Below are positions 22,424 through 33,289 of a stretch of 64,000 nucleotides of DNA, in pieces. The DNA comes from Thunnus maccoyii (lineage: Eukaryota; Chordata; Actinopteri; Scombriformes; Scombridae). The stretch is from assembly GCF_910596095.1 (NCBI RefSeq), contig NC_056553.1, forward strand, positions 3,706,291-3,770,290. Direction: 5' to 3'. Under the pieces are notes generated by a model, which had not been told where the DNA came from, made no database searches, and was given only the letters and a program-made list of their open reading frames with translations. The position numbers were made by a program, and so were the translations under genes. Every line of letters starts with the position of its first letter. Within the stretch, counting starts at the first letter, position 1.

Positions 22424-22730
22424 GAAAAAATGGCAAATTGCGAAGATAAGCTAGAGAAATATGCCGATACACAAACCGCTCAAACTCATCTACACCGGTA
22501 GAGTTTGGCTCCCTTATGTGACGTAATATGACGCGTTATGGTCGTGCGGTAACCCCAGATTTGCGAAAAATCTCGCGAGTGACATTTTTAACCATAACCA
22601 TATTTCCTTAATCCTAACCAAATGCTTTTGTGCCTAAACCTATTGTCATGTATTGTCATGTCATAAAACATAATTGTTTTTTACAACACGCATAATGAAG
22701 AAACAAGGTATACAAATCTCGCGAGAGTTC
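22424..22730 (-). promoter_or_regulatory. Candidate promoter of the THAP/zinc-finger gene
   Basis: A CpG-containing stretch directly upstream of the THAP exon. It holds a CRE-like TGACGTAA (22519-22526), a 9/10 TCTCGCGAG (22571-22579) and a perfect palindrome TCTCGCGAGA (22717-22726). That palindrome is a known core-promoter motif, bound by BANP in vertebrates. The transcription start itself is not visible. Confidence 0.45.
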
Positions 22731-22748
22731 CACAAATCCAGGGTAACC
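22549..22748. mobile_element. Short inverted-repeat element (MITE) with TCTCGCGAG arms
   Basis: The left arm (22549-22580: GGTAACCCCAGATTTG, then TCTCGCGAG) and the right arm (22716-22748, inverted: GGTTACCCTGGATTTG, then CTCTCGCGAG) are imperfect inverted repeats of about 32 bp around an AT-rich core. There is no coding capacity. It sits between the divergent starts of the THAP/zinc-finger gene and eif1ax. Confidence 0.6.
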
Positions 22749-22910
22749 ATGTCCTTTTACTGTTTTTAAGGCTGCTGCTCAAAACTGCTATTTTTCCTTC
22801 TGAATTTTTGCCTTAATTCTTTGTAAAATTAATAAAATCATAAATTGACTTTTCAAAATTAAATAATTTAGTAAAAAAATCAACCTGAAAGTTGCTCTTT
22901 AACTTTTTTT

Positions 22911-23285
22911 TAAGTTTCAATGGACAGTAAACATTCATAAACAGGAAGTTCAACACATATCACTGAAATAATGGAATAAAAATAATACAATACAAATATA
23001 AAACACACATAACTTAATTAGGGCTGAGACTAATGATTATTTTCTTTATTTATTAATCTGTTGATTATTTTCTCGACCAGTTGTTTGGTCTATAAAATGT
23101 CAGAAATAGTAAAAAAATGAAAATCATTGTTTCCCAAACCTCAAGGTGACGTCCTAAAATGTCTTGTTTTGTCCCAGCCAACAGTTCAAAACCCCAAAAT
23201 ATTCAGTTTACTGTCAAAGAGGACTAAAGAAACCAGAAAATATTCACATTTAAGAAGTTATTCCAAAGAGTCTCACAAAAGGGAA
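22911..23285. repeat. Direct repeat flanking the THAP exon, copy B, with MITE
   Basis: GACAGTAAACATTCATAAAC, then GGAAGTTCAACACATATCAC, then the ATAATACAA run and, from 23021, GGGCTGAGACTAATGATTAT, a longer MITE copy. Its first ~140 bp correspond to copy A at 21877. Confidence 0.7.
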
Positions 23286-23439
23286 AAAGTAAGTGAACAG
23301 CAGTCTTAGGGGACTTACAACAAAATGTATAACTGATATTTAAATCTTTTCTGATTTTTAAAAATTATATCTCTCTTTATGTAGCTGGGTCCCTTTTTGA
23401 AATTCGACCCATATAATTGTCTCTGTAACAATCACCTGT

Positions 23440-23635
23440 TACAATAAAGCAACGCGGTTTTGAATATGTTAGCAGACGCATGCGCACACCGGCATATCGG
23501 CGAGTATCAGCGGTGACTAGCTAGCTTCTCGTAGCGTTCACTCAGTTGAGATCTGATCTGTAAACAGTTAACTTATTGTTCAACAGTAAGTCGTATCTAC
23601 CCAGCGGGATTAACGTGACCGAGGCGTGAAAGAAT
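23440..23635 (+). promoter_or_regulatory. eif1ax: Candidate promoter and 5'UTR of eif1ax
   Basis: A CpG-richer stretch directly upstream of the ATG at 23636. CGCATGCGCA at 23477-23486 resembles the NRF-1 site found in many housekeeping promoters (about 10 of 12 positions). No TATA box is evident. The start site is unknown. Confidence 0.4.
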
Positions 23636-26600
23636 ATGCCCAAAAATAAAGGTAAGAGACGGAGGGATGTGAACGTCTGTGTGTTTTTAAAGTTGATAGT
23701 GTTTGTCGAGCCCGCCGTGGACACACGCAGCGAAAACGTGACACCGAGCAGCTAATGCTCGTTAGCAACACGGACTACACTCATTTACACAGTCGCCATC
23801 TGTGAAGCCGTGTGTCTCTGTCACCGGGGTTAATTAATCTGAGATAATGATCATGATTAAGTTATCTTGGATCAGTGAAAGTTTTCTAACACTTGTTCGG
23901 GGTTTGTAAATCCGTCTCTAGCTGCCACAGCTAACTAGCTCCATGCTAGTTAAACCCCACCCGTGTGGCCCGTGACATCTGTGACTTTATTTAACAGGTA
24001 ACCATATAGTAGGTTATTAAAGTATTCTGAAAATGTAATTTGAACCTCCTAATCAGATAAGGCCTCGTAAATTATACTTAAATTAGCCGATTAGCGAGGT
24101 AAGTTGGAATAAACGCTGCTCGTCATTCTGAAAGTTATCTACTTCTGTCAGGCACAGAGAGGCTAAACACGCATTTAAATTAATATAATGCCAACGTTAC
24201 AGCTATAGTAGGTTAATTAACTCATTTGAAAATCGTATTTTAGCCTCCTAATAAGATAAGAATTCTTAAATGTCACTTTCTCTACTTCTGTCAGGCACAG
24301 AAGGATAAACCCTCAGAGGAAGTGGCGTCAACTAGAAGTTTCACACAGTGAAGCACAAAGAGCTGAACAACAACTGAACTGTTGTATTTTAGATTCATAT
24401 TTTGATCATATTTAAGTTGTCTGTATATGTAAATTATTCAGGTATCAATATTTAGTAAACTCAAATCTAACATCCATGGACAACCATGCATCTGACTACT
24501 GTAGCAATATCCTGTTCTTTCTGCTCTATTTATTTATTTATTTATTTGAGTTTGTCTAGTTAGTTATTGTATATAATTTAGCCTTTAATTGCACTTGTTT
24601 CTTCTTATTTTGGCTGTTGTAACATTTTAATTTACCTTTTGGGATTAATAACATAACTATCGATGCATCTCTCTCTGGAGACACAAAGAGGGAATGTGAT
24701 AACTGTAAATGTGTCAGATATGATTGATATGACTGAAGCCTCATATAAGCTTCATATCAACTTTTAAATGTATTAAATCTAACTGATCTCTGCTTGTGTT
24801 TACAGGTAAGGGAGGAAAGAATCGGCGACGTGGAAAGAACGAAAATGAGTCTGAGAAGAGAGAGCTGGTGTTCAAAGAGGACGGACAGGGTGAGTTCTGG
24901 TTCTGGTGCGGTTTCCAGTTGGTTTTGGGTTGGAGGAGCCATCTGCTGACTGCAAAGTTACACCAAAGACTGTCAACTATACATCCACCTCTCTCTGATT
25001 CTGTGCTACTCAAAAAGATAGAGAATGGTTAGATAAGACATTGGTTTTACCATTAACTGCAGCTAACGATCATTATCATTTATCAATTAATCTGTTGATT
25101 ATTTCCTCAATTAATCAATTCGTTTTTTGGTCCATAAAATGGTGAAATATGTCGATCATTGTTTCCCAAATCTCAAGGTGATGGCTTCAAACGTCTTGTT
25201 TTGTCCACAACACAAAGATATTTAGTTTACTGTCATAGAAACCAGCAAATAATCACATTTAAGAAGCTCAATCAATTAATCCATTATTAAAATAATTGGC
25301 AATTAATTTAATAGTTGGCATCTAATCAATTAATTGTTGCAGCTCTAAAGTCAATCAAATATACAAGAAGAATATGGTCTGAATAGGTCAGCGTGGGACA
25401 GTTGCCCGTATCATAATAGTAGATATAAATAAGAGTTAACAGCTCTGTAACTAACAGTGGTAGAAACCTGAGAAAAGATCTGACTACAGCTGTAACTATT
25501 AAACAATTAATAAATAAAATTAATTGACAAACTTTCTTTTTAAAGCAAAAATCCTCAAAATTCACAGGTTTCATAAATGGGACTATTTGCTTATTTTTCC
25601 TCATCTTCTATGATAGTAAACTGAATACTTTTTGGCTTTAAGCTGTTGATCAAACAGAAGAAGCAATTTTTAAAATGACAGAAACTTTAGAAACTGTAAA
25701 GACCAGTTTTTAGTTTTTAGTGTTTCTGACATTTTGTAGACTAAAGGAGTCAGTCTCTGCTGCAACGTTACGTCTGAGAAGATCATGTTTGGTATTTTTG
25801 TTTACAAAAATTCTCTCGTTCAGCTTCTTAAATGTGAATATTTTCTGGTTTCTTTCGTCGTCTATGACAGTAAACTGAAGATCTTTGTGTTTGTGGATAA
25901 AACAAGACATTTTAAGTTGTCTGTTGGGTTTTTGGGAAACAGGGATCAACAATTTTCTGACACTTTATAGACCAAATGACTAATCAATTAATCAAGGAAA
26001 TAATCGACAGATGAATCGATAATGTAAATAATTGTTAGTTGCAGAACTAAAAAAATTGATCAAAATAGTTATTGATTCAGATTTCTGTCAAATGTAATTT
26101 CAGCACTAATATGATGTTCTAAAAGTCCTGATAAATGAAAGACGGTCGACACATCCAGTTACCTACAAAGAAAGATGAAAACATTCTGAAACTGTGAAAA
26201 ATACCAATTTGGAGAAATATCTCTTCAGAAGTGATGTTTTGGAGAGTTGTCTCATCAAGCTACAGGCTGAAATATATCTGAATCTGTCCTGAGAGCTTCA
26301 TGAGATGGAAACTTCAGCCTTAAAAATATTATAACTACAGGATCATCTCAAAATATTGATATCATTTTCTTATATAAATATAATTATTATTATTATCTGT
26401 TAATATTTGGAAAGAATCTGTCCTGATGCTGCATTATGTTACATAATAATGACAGTTTAACCGGAAGGATTTTTCTGTCATATTCACAATTATTTCAGAG
26501 GAACAACAAAATCATTCTTTACATTTCACAACATTAAAAATCCCTCAATACGATTACAACAACAGACAATGAATATAAAAATATGATGTACTTCCTCATT

Positions 26601-27361
26601 CTTGAGCTTTTTCAGTGAGCAGCACGGACGTCATGTGACTAAATATATATATATATTCCAACACTGGGATGATTCTGCTGTTTCCACCTGTTTTAACCCC
26701 AAACAATCATCCTCTTCTATTGTCAAACAGTAGAAGCTTCCTGTTCAACACCACTGATGTCGAGGCCTTTTTCTATTTTCCCTCTTCAGCTCTTCATGCT
26801 TTCATCCTGCACTTTTCTATCAAATTAAATGTCCACAGTCACTGCAGAGTTTGATATCCGTAGTAGGATAGTAGTAGTAGTGTTTAATTTCATTTTATTC
26901 TCATAAACTGTATGTTTATCATAAATATTTCATCTACTTACCATCTCATTGTCATATAACAGTTTTTGTGTCTAATCTTGTGTTTGTGCAGTTTTCCATC
27001 CAGATATTCACCTGTTAACTGACTTTTAATGTGTTAACTGTCTATATAAGTATTAATGTGTCATTTTTATTTATTTTTTACTGTGAACTGAGCATCCTCT
27101 GCTCTCCTGTGTCTTCCAGAATATGCTCAGGTGATTAAAATGTTGGGGAACGGACGTCTGGAGGCCATGTGCTTTGATGGAACCAAACGGCTTTGCCACA
27201 TCAGAGGAAAACTCCGGAAAAAGGTAGGAATGTCCCGACGCTCCTCTCGCACCTTTCCCCCCCCCGGCACACATAGAGGAAACCCCCTGACGTAATGCTG
27301 AGTCAGCTTTCTCTCAGTGGTCAGTCAGCCACAGTTAATGTGGCACTATGGACTCAGTTGA

Positions 27362-27417
<56 letters not shown>

Positions 27418-27440
27418 GTCATAAAGTGCAGTTTGTTGTG

Positions 27441-27474
<34 letters not shown>

Positions 27475-30409
27475 CACGAGGTAATCTTTGCTCTGCTCCT
27501 CTTTGTTTTCCTCCAGGTTTGGATCAACACGTCAGACATCATCCTGGTGGGACTGAGAGATTACCAGGTGTGTTGGTCGCTCACACTCGACACGGATCAG
27601 ACCGTTAACGCCGTACTGACCCTCATCTCACATCTCCTTACTGTCCTCAGTTCATAAAGCAGCATCTCATCCAACTTTTAAAGGTTTTTGTGCTCTGAAA
27701 TGGAAAACAGGAGCAGTTAGAGACGTACAATCTGTTTGTTTCTGAAGTGGAGAAACAATTTGAGCTTTTGAAATAGAAAGATTTATAGCTGCAACGATTA
27801 GCTGATTAATGGAAAGGAAATTAATCAGCAACTATTTAGATAATTGATCTCTTTTATTCAAAGTGAAAATGTTAAATGTGCTGTTTTCAGCTTCTTAAAC
27901 GTGAGGATTGAATGACTTTGGGGAATTATAACGGCCATTTTTCACCATTTTCTGACATTTTAATGGACCAAACAACTGACCAATTAATGAGAAAACGCTC
28001 AACAGATCAATCAATAATGAAAATAATCCTCAGTTGCACCATAAAAAGAAACTAATTTACTATCAGAGCTGAAATGTAATAATAATATAATATAAATAAT
28101 CTGTAGAATCTGTGTCCTGCTGTGGATTTAGAGACTTTAAATCTTTCATCACAAACCTTCATGGATGTGACGCCTCACATCTGCGTCCTCCATCCGTCTG
28201 TGCTCCATAAGAGTAGTTAATGTTACAGATATGATTTGGATTGTGATATAAAATATAATAATGTTAAACAGAATATGATCCTGTTACGTAACTCCCCCCC
28301 TTCCTCCTACTGCCACCGCCCCCCCCCCCCCCCCCCCCCCCCCAGCGATCAGATCGTCTATCAGTGATCTCGACGATATGAAAATAGAAACGATCAGCCA
28401 ACATATTTATCTTCATTTGCGGGTGATAATCATGTGTGGAACAGGATGTTGGCCCAAATATTCAGCCATGTAACACTTCAGAGACTTATATCTTTTTTAA
28501 GATAAAGTGTTGTGTTATAGATTCACAGATGCAGCCTTTCACACGTTCTCTATTTGACTGTCTCAGTTTCGTTTTCGGTAAAATGTGGTTCAAATTGGAT
28601 TTAAAAAAAAAAAATTGGATTCAACTTTATTGTCAAGTACTGAGACGACGAAGCATCTAACCAGACGTGCAAAACAGAACAAAAAAAGTGCCAAATTACA
28701 AACATAATGCATAAATATGTTAGGAAGGATATGTACAATAGAGTATATGATAAAGATTTTGGTTCGGTTTTCTTCATATCAGTCAAACTGTCTGGTGTCT
28801 GCATCTTCCTCAGAGCCTTTCTGATATCTGTAAACATGTTGACATGAACTCTGCAACCTCTGTTTCAGGATAACAAAGCTGATGTCATCCTCAAGTACAA
28901 CGCAGACGAGGCTCGCAGTTTGAAAGCCTACGGAGAGCTTCCCGAGCACGGTGAGTTACAGCCGGCGTCACGTCGACACCACAGCTGCTTTATTTAGAGT
29001 GTAACTGCATCCATAAACCTCACGTAGCCGCTCCGACCTGCTGGGTTTTATTTACACGCAGTTGTTGAGTTTAAACAGCAGAGGTCCTCGTTTCCCTGAC
29101 AAATAATCACAACTTCAGTGCAGAATGTTGTGTGTTTGTGTCTGTTTCAGTTCCATATTGTCACAATAATCATTTCCTGTTTTCCTTCATGCAGCCAAAA
29201 TCAACGAGACAGACACCTTCGGACCTGGAGACGACGACGAGATCCAGTTTGATGACATTGGCGATGATGATGAGGACATTGATGATGTAAGATCCTTGAT
29301 GACGTCTTTTAATTCATGAGTTTAGTTAATGAGAGTAAGACTGCAACTGCACAGGAACTGATAATATGCAGTTAAAATATACAACATTTTCTCATTTAAT
29401 GCAGGAATTATCTGATCAAAATATAAATAAACAGGATTATGAATCTGAACCAGCAGTCGATATTTGACAGTTTCAGTCAGTAAAGAGATGCAGCCGACAA
29501 TTATTTTCATTATTGATTGATCACTTGGTCAATTAAATGTTATAGAATTGTTCATAAATGCTGTTCATAATTTCAGAAGTCCAGTTCAGACCAAAGATTT
29601 ACGTCAAGATGAAACCGTCACAGGGGAAAGTTGCAGTGGTGTAAACTGTCAGCTGGACTGAAGCCGACTGATGGCGTCGTTCATATTTTAAGACGTTACA
29701 GATTATATCCAGCTGCAAAAAAAGCCGTCAGTTAGGACAGACGTACAGAAAATGGTTGTCATGGAGACGATACACCGTCTCGTCTAGTCACATTGCTGTA
29801 AACTGGCAGGTTTTTGCAGAGCGGCATGTTGCAGGTAGTTGCAGTTTTCTACTCGTCTTGTCATGAATCTTTAGCTTCAGAGCTCTGTGACGTCTTCTCA
29901 CAAACAGTCCTAAACTGCAAAATGTTCAAATTACTGTTATATGTCAGAGGAAAAACAGCAAATCCTCACGTGTTAGTTGGAAGAAGAGAATATTTGGCAT
30001 TGTTGCTTAAAAAATGACTAAAACAATTATTCAGTTATCAGAATAGTTGCTGATTAACTTTCTATCAATGGACTATTGATAACTTTCCCCTGTTCACAGC
30101 TTCTCAAACATGTGACAATAAATTGAATATCTTTGGGGCTTAGTCAGGACATAATCAGCTGTTTGAAGACATGAAGTCATCTCAGGCTTTAGGAATTAGT
30201 TTTGATTGATGATAAATAAAGTATTTGCTAATGAAACTAATTATTAGCTGCAGCCTCATTCCTGACATGATGAAAGCTGGAGAAACATCGTCAGTGATGT
30301 TTGAGCAGAACTAACGATGATGCAGTTTCTCTTTAAGGACAACGTGCATGAAACCAATGTCATGTGAGGCTAAACCATTCTGTTTTCTCTCCTTTTCTTC
30401 CAGATCTAA
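23636..30409 (+). CDS. eif1ax: Translation initiation factor eIF1A, X-linked type, complete, 144 aa
   Basis: eIF1A binds the 40S ribosomal A site, promotes scanning and start-codon choice, and recruits eIF5B for subunit joining. Exons: 23636-23651, 24806-24889, 27120-27223, 27517-27567, 28869-28950, 29195-29286, 30404-30409. They sum to 435 nt (144 codons plus TAA), the human length. The protein has a basic N-tail ([17 protein letters not shown]), an S1/OB-fold core ([45 protein letters not shown]) and an acidic C-tail ending DEDIDDI, the eIF5B-binding end. By my recollection it is nearly identical to human eIF1AX; residue 55 is Thr where I recall Val. The border inside codon 113 (G|CC) matches the human exon 5/6 border. 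It is transcribed divergently from the THAP gene. Confidence 0.97.
24005..24310. repeat. Old tandem duplication in eif1ax intron 1
   Basis: ATAGTAGGTTA, CCTCCTAAT.AGATAAG and TCTACTTCTGTCAGGCACAG each occur twice in the same order (offset about 199 bp at the left, 143 bp at the right). This indicates a duplication followed by a deletion. Confidence 0.65.
25063..25350. mobile_element. MITE family A copy, forward, nearly complete
   Basis: CTGCAGCTAACGATCATTAT at the left and AATTGTTGCAGCTCTA at the right, with TTGTTTTGTCCACAACACAA inside. eif1ax intron 2. Confidence 0.75.
25490..26050. mobile_element. Two reverse MITE family A copies, adjacent
   Basis: 25490-25740 is diverged and 25760-26050 is better kept (CAGCTTCTTAAATGTGAATA, CTATGACAGTAAACTGAAGA, right end TTGTTAGTTGCAG). 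eif1ax intron 2. Confidence 0.65.
27364..27471. repeat. Two (TG)n microsatellites in eif1ax intron 3
   Basis: TG runs at 27364-27413 and 27442-27471, separated by 28 bp and 45 bp before the exon at 27517. Confidence 0.95.
27786..28040. mobile_element. MITE family A copy, reverse
   Basis: ATAGCTGCAACGATTAGCTG at the left and AATCCTCAGTTGCACC at the right. eif1ax intron 4. Confidence 0.7.
28319..28343. repeat. Poly(C)25 run
   Basis: Uninterrupted C25 in eif1ax intron 4. The other strand is poly(G), so length may be unreliable in an assembly. Confidence 0.9.
29875..30255. mobile_element. Two MITE family A fragments, head to head
   Basis: 29875-30060 is forward (TGACGTCTTCTCACAAACAG, then GGCATTGTTGCTTAAAAAAT). 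30060-30255 is reverse (CACAGCTTCTCAAACATGTG, end ATTATTAGCTGCAGCC). eif1ax intron 6. Confidence 0.55.
30404..30409 (+). CDS. eif1ax: eif1ax terminal coding exon: one codon plus stop
   Basis: After the acceptor TTTTCTTCCAG the exon begins ATC TAA. It supplies only the C-terminal Ile of DIDDI. Reading through the previous donor (29287) would instead replace it with about ten unrelated residues before a TGA. The phase-0 joint and the exact 144 aa total support it. Confidence 0.93.
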   Translation: M

Positions 30410-30449
30410 AGACCTACTACGAGACGGGGAAGGAGGGATTTTGCTAGAG

Positions 30450-30862
30450 ATGCTCCGATTGGGATATTTTGAGCCGATACAGCGCACCGATAATAATTAT
30501 TTTTATTAAGATCAGCCTATGCCAATCCAATACAGTTTATTAATATACAGTATGTTTCCATTTATTCCAGTTTGTTTACCATCAATAAGATGTCTTTGTA
30601 GAAAACTTTTAAGTGCATTTCACATAAGGAGGAAAATCAGTACATCAGTACTTTTTGAGTTTATCGTTGAATGAATGAGATGCTGCTTTAAGTAGGACTG
30701 TGTCAGTTATGGCTCGTAGCAGCTGGAGGGTGAAGCTGCAGGCTGCCTGGTCGACGGACGGAGACGCAGGACAGTTTGCTTTCTCTGCCTTCACGCGGCT
30801 GGATTGGAGAATCAGAGTAGGCTGATCACCAGCATCATATTGGAGGTGAATATCAGGAGCAT
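30450..30862. mobile_element. hAT-like non-autonomous element in eif1ax 3'UTR
   Basis: The ends ATGCTCC and GGAGCAT are inverted. Near-perfect 8 bp duplications flank them (TGCTAGAG at 30442-30449, CGCTAGAG at 30863-30870). An 8 bp duplication fits hAT elements. There is no open frame of note. Confidence 0.65.
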
Positions 30863-31215
30863 CGCTAGAGTTTTTATCTGTTTTTTTTTTTTTTTTTTTT
30901 CTGCTCTGAACGTCAACAAAAAATCAAAAAAATCAACATCTCATTCACTGAGTTTTTCTTCCTTTTTTTTTTTCCTTATGTAATGTCCAAGAAACACTCG
31001 CGCCGATACCATGACTGCAAAATATCTCACACCTAATGCGTCATCTTTTTAAAAATGTATTTATATTGATTTCACATTATGTGGAATTTAGCAAGAAGTA
31101 CAGAATCTCTGGATTCGCCAATAAAAAGATAAACCATTTCGTGTTTTTTTTGTTTTTGTTTTTTTTTCCCCCTCTGGCAGTCTGTATCATTGTAGTTGTA
31201 GCATGTAAGACAGTT

Positions 31216-31221
31216 AATAAA
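31216..31221 (+). terminator. eif1ax: Candidate poly(A) signal of eif1ax
   Basis: AATAAA in the context GTTAATAAAGTTTT, about 0.8 kb after the stop. Other hexamers at 31120 and 31896 may be used instead or as well. Confidence 0.4.
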
Positions 31222-31606
31222 GTTTTAGACAGTTTGAAAGCTGTTTATCGATGACAGAAGAAAGAAAATAACACTGAGTCTGTATCTTTGTCATTTTGTT
31301 AACGTCATATTCCACTGACAACTATGGACGCACTTCCTGTGCTGTGCTCATTTTTTTTTTTTTTTTTTTTTTTTTGGATTGAAACCGCGGCCACGAATGA
31401 AGGCGAACTCTCTCTCCCCTTGAAATCAAAAGAAGAAGAAGAATCGAAATGTATTTTTCTATTGTTTCCCTTATTTGTGTTTCTGTCTTGTTTTTTTTGT
31501 TCTCCATGTTCTGTTTTTGAACTCTCCGTCGCTGCTCGCTCGCTCTGTGGCTTCGACACAACGCAGTGAAGCTCGGGCCGGTCGGCCGCTCTGTCTCACG
31601 CCGGAC

Positions 31607-31817
31607 CAGCGGTTCCCAAACGTGCACCAGTAAAACCTCAGATCAGAGCCGTCTGTCTTACACATTCTCTCAACCTCTAAAAAAGAAATTAAAGAACAGT
31701 CACATACAACACATTATATCTATTTTCCTTCCCCCCCCCCCCCCCCCCCCCCCCCCCCTCTGGGAACTTCCCCATGTTCCCTGAGGGGGGGCCAGCACCT
31801 CAGTTTGGGAACCACTG
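31607..31817. mobile_element. Inverted-repeat element with CAGTGGTTCCCAAAC-type ends
   Basis: The left end CAGCGGTTCCCAAAC and the right end CAGTTTGGGAACCACTG (inverted) are near-matching. The core includes a C28 run (31731-31758). The ends resemble the common CAGTGGTTCCCAAACT hAT-type MITEs. A partial right end of the same type is at about 20995-21035. Confidence 0.65.
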
Positions 31818-32279
31818 CTCTAGACTTCATGGGGCCCTGTTGTTGTAACTCTGAATTAATAAAAATGTACTATGATGCTTGAAGGCTGGGTTTCCAATAA
31901 AGATCTTAACTCTACTGACCTGGGATAGTGATTTTTGGGCGGGGGCGATACGTGCACTTCCTGTGCTGTGCGGAGGGTGGCGAGATGGAGCTGGACTAGA
32001 AGAAGCTCTGAGGTCAACTGGTCTTCAAGACCTCCAGGCTCAGAACATCCAGAGTCTGGCAGATTCTTATGTGCTGCAGCAGCCTGACATCACTTATTAC
32101 ACATTCAGTATACAGAACAGTACACAACAACAACCAACCCTTGTTGTCTGTATGTAACTAGTCCCATTAACATTGTACATATACAAACACTGTATGATAT
32201 ATAATGTATGTATAGTGTGTATGTGTACAAGACAATAAAAACTAAAGTCTGACATTACATGAAGAGACAGAAGCAACTG

Positions 32280-32575
32280 TGGCAACTTCTCCGAGATGCC
32301 CTTTTGTCATTTTTTTGAAGCAAAAATGTGTCTGGTAGCAGCTTCTCAAATGTGAATATGTGATTGTTTTCCAGCAAAACTCAACATCTTTGTGTTTTTG
32401 ACTGTCGGTCAGACAAAACAAGTCATCTGAATATGTTAATTTAGACTTCAGGGAGTCATTTTCTGCATTTTTCAATATTTTCTGACATTTTATACACTGA
32501 ACAATCAATCGATTATTAAAGAAAATAACTGTCAGACCTATTAATAATGAAAATAATAGATGTTTGCAGCCTACA
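32280..32575. mobile_element. MITE family A copy, reverse
   Basis: AGCAGCTTCTCAAATGTGAA, GACATTTTATACACTGAACA and a right end AGATGTTTGCAGCCT. Spacer between eif1ax and map7d2. Confidence 0.65.
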
Positions 32576-32639
32576 ATGGAATAACACTACTCTGCTGTCA
32601 GTTTTCTTTGTGAAGTTTGATAAAACAACTTTATGACAA

Positions 32640-32950
32640 ATAAGCTCAACCTGCATGTAGACTGAGCTCCTCAGACAGGAACAGTCAGCATGTCCTTTTA
32701 AATCGCCTCTGATAACACATTTCTTTCAAAAGGATTTTGAATAATCTCTTTGAAATATTTTATTTAAATTCTGTTTTTACTATTAGCTATTAGTATTTTG
32801 CCTCTGAAAACATATTTAACCTTGTTCCCTCAGTTTTGGAAAATGTGTCTGCATGTTGTTTTTTGCATTTTCATTTTGTCCTTGTAAAGCACTTTGTAAT
32901 CTCTGGTTTTGATAAGTTCTATATAAATAAACATTATCATTAGTATAATT
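32640..32950. repeat. Old retroposon tail
   Basis: It ends with CTTGTAAAGCACTTTGTAAT and CTATATAAATAAACATTATC, a common retroposon 3' end in fish. Spacer between eif1ax and map7d2. Confidence 0.5.
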
Positions 32951-33289
32951 ACGATAATTATTATTATGTAAACTAAAAATATTAAAGTCGCCAAACTAGA
33001 TTTTACAGAGTCCCAGAAGGACCTGTCAGAGCTCAGAGTGAACTTCAGTGGCTCAAATTTCAAACAAATTTGCGATTAATTAAATTATGTGGAGTCTTTT
33101 GATAAGGAGAAAACCTTTAGTGTGTGTCACTAAGTATAGAACAATAGAAAAAGTCAGAATTCAGTAAATCATCACGCTTGTGTTTATTTTGTTTAATTTC
33201 ATTTATTTCAGTAAAAAAATATTTATTTGTTTTATTTATAGCGCTGCCATCTGACATAACTCAACATATATGACTGCAAACGGCACTGA

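Larger units (their letters stand above)
30410..31920 (+). other. eif1ax: eif1ax 3'UTR region
   Basis: No coding signal. AATAAA hexamers occur at 31120-31125, 31216-31221 and 31896-31901, so the UTR may end near 31240 or near 31920. It contains a hAT-like insertion (30450-30862), a second inverted-repeat element (31607-31817), several poly(T) runs and a C28 run. Confidence 0.45.
31921..33289. other. Spacer between eif1ax and map7d2
   Basis: No gene seen. It contains a reverse MITE (32280-32575) and a retroposon tail (32640-32950). The rest is AT-rich and unassigned. Confidence 0.6.
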
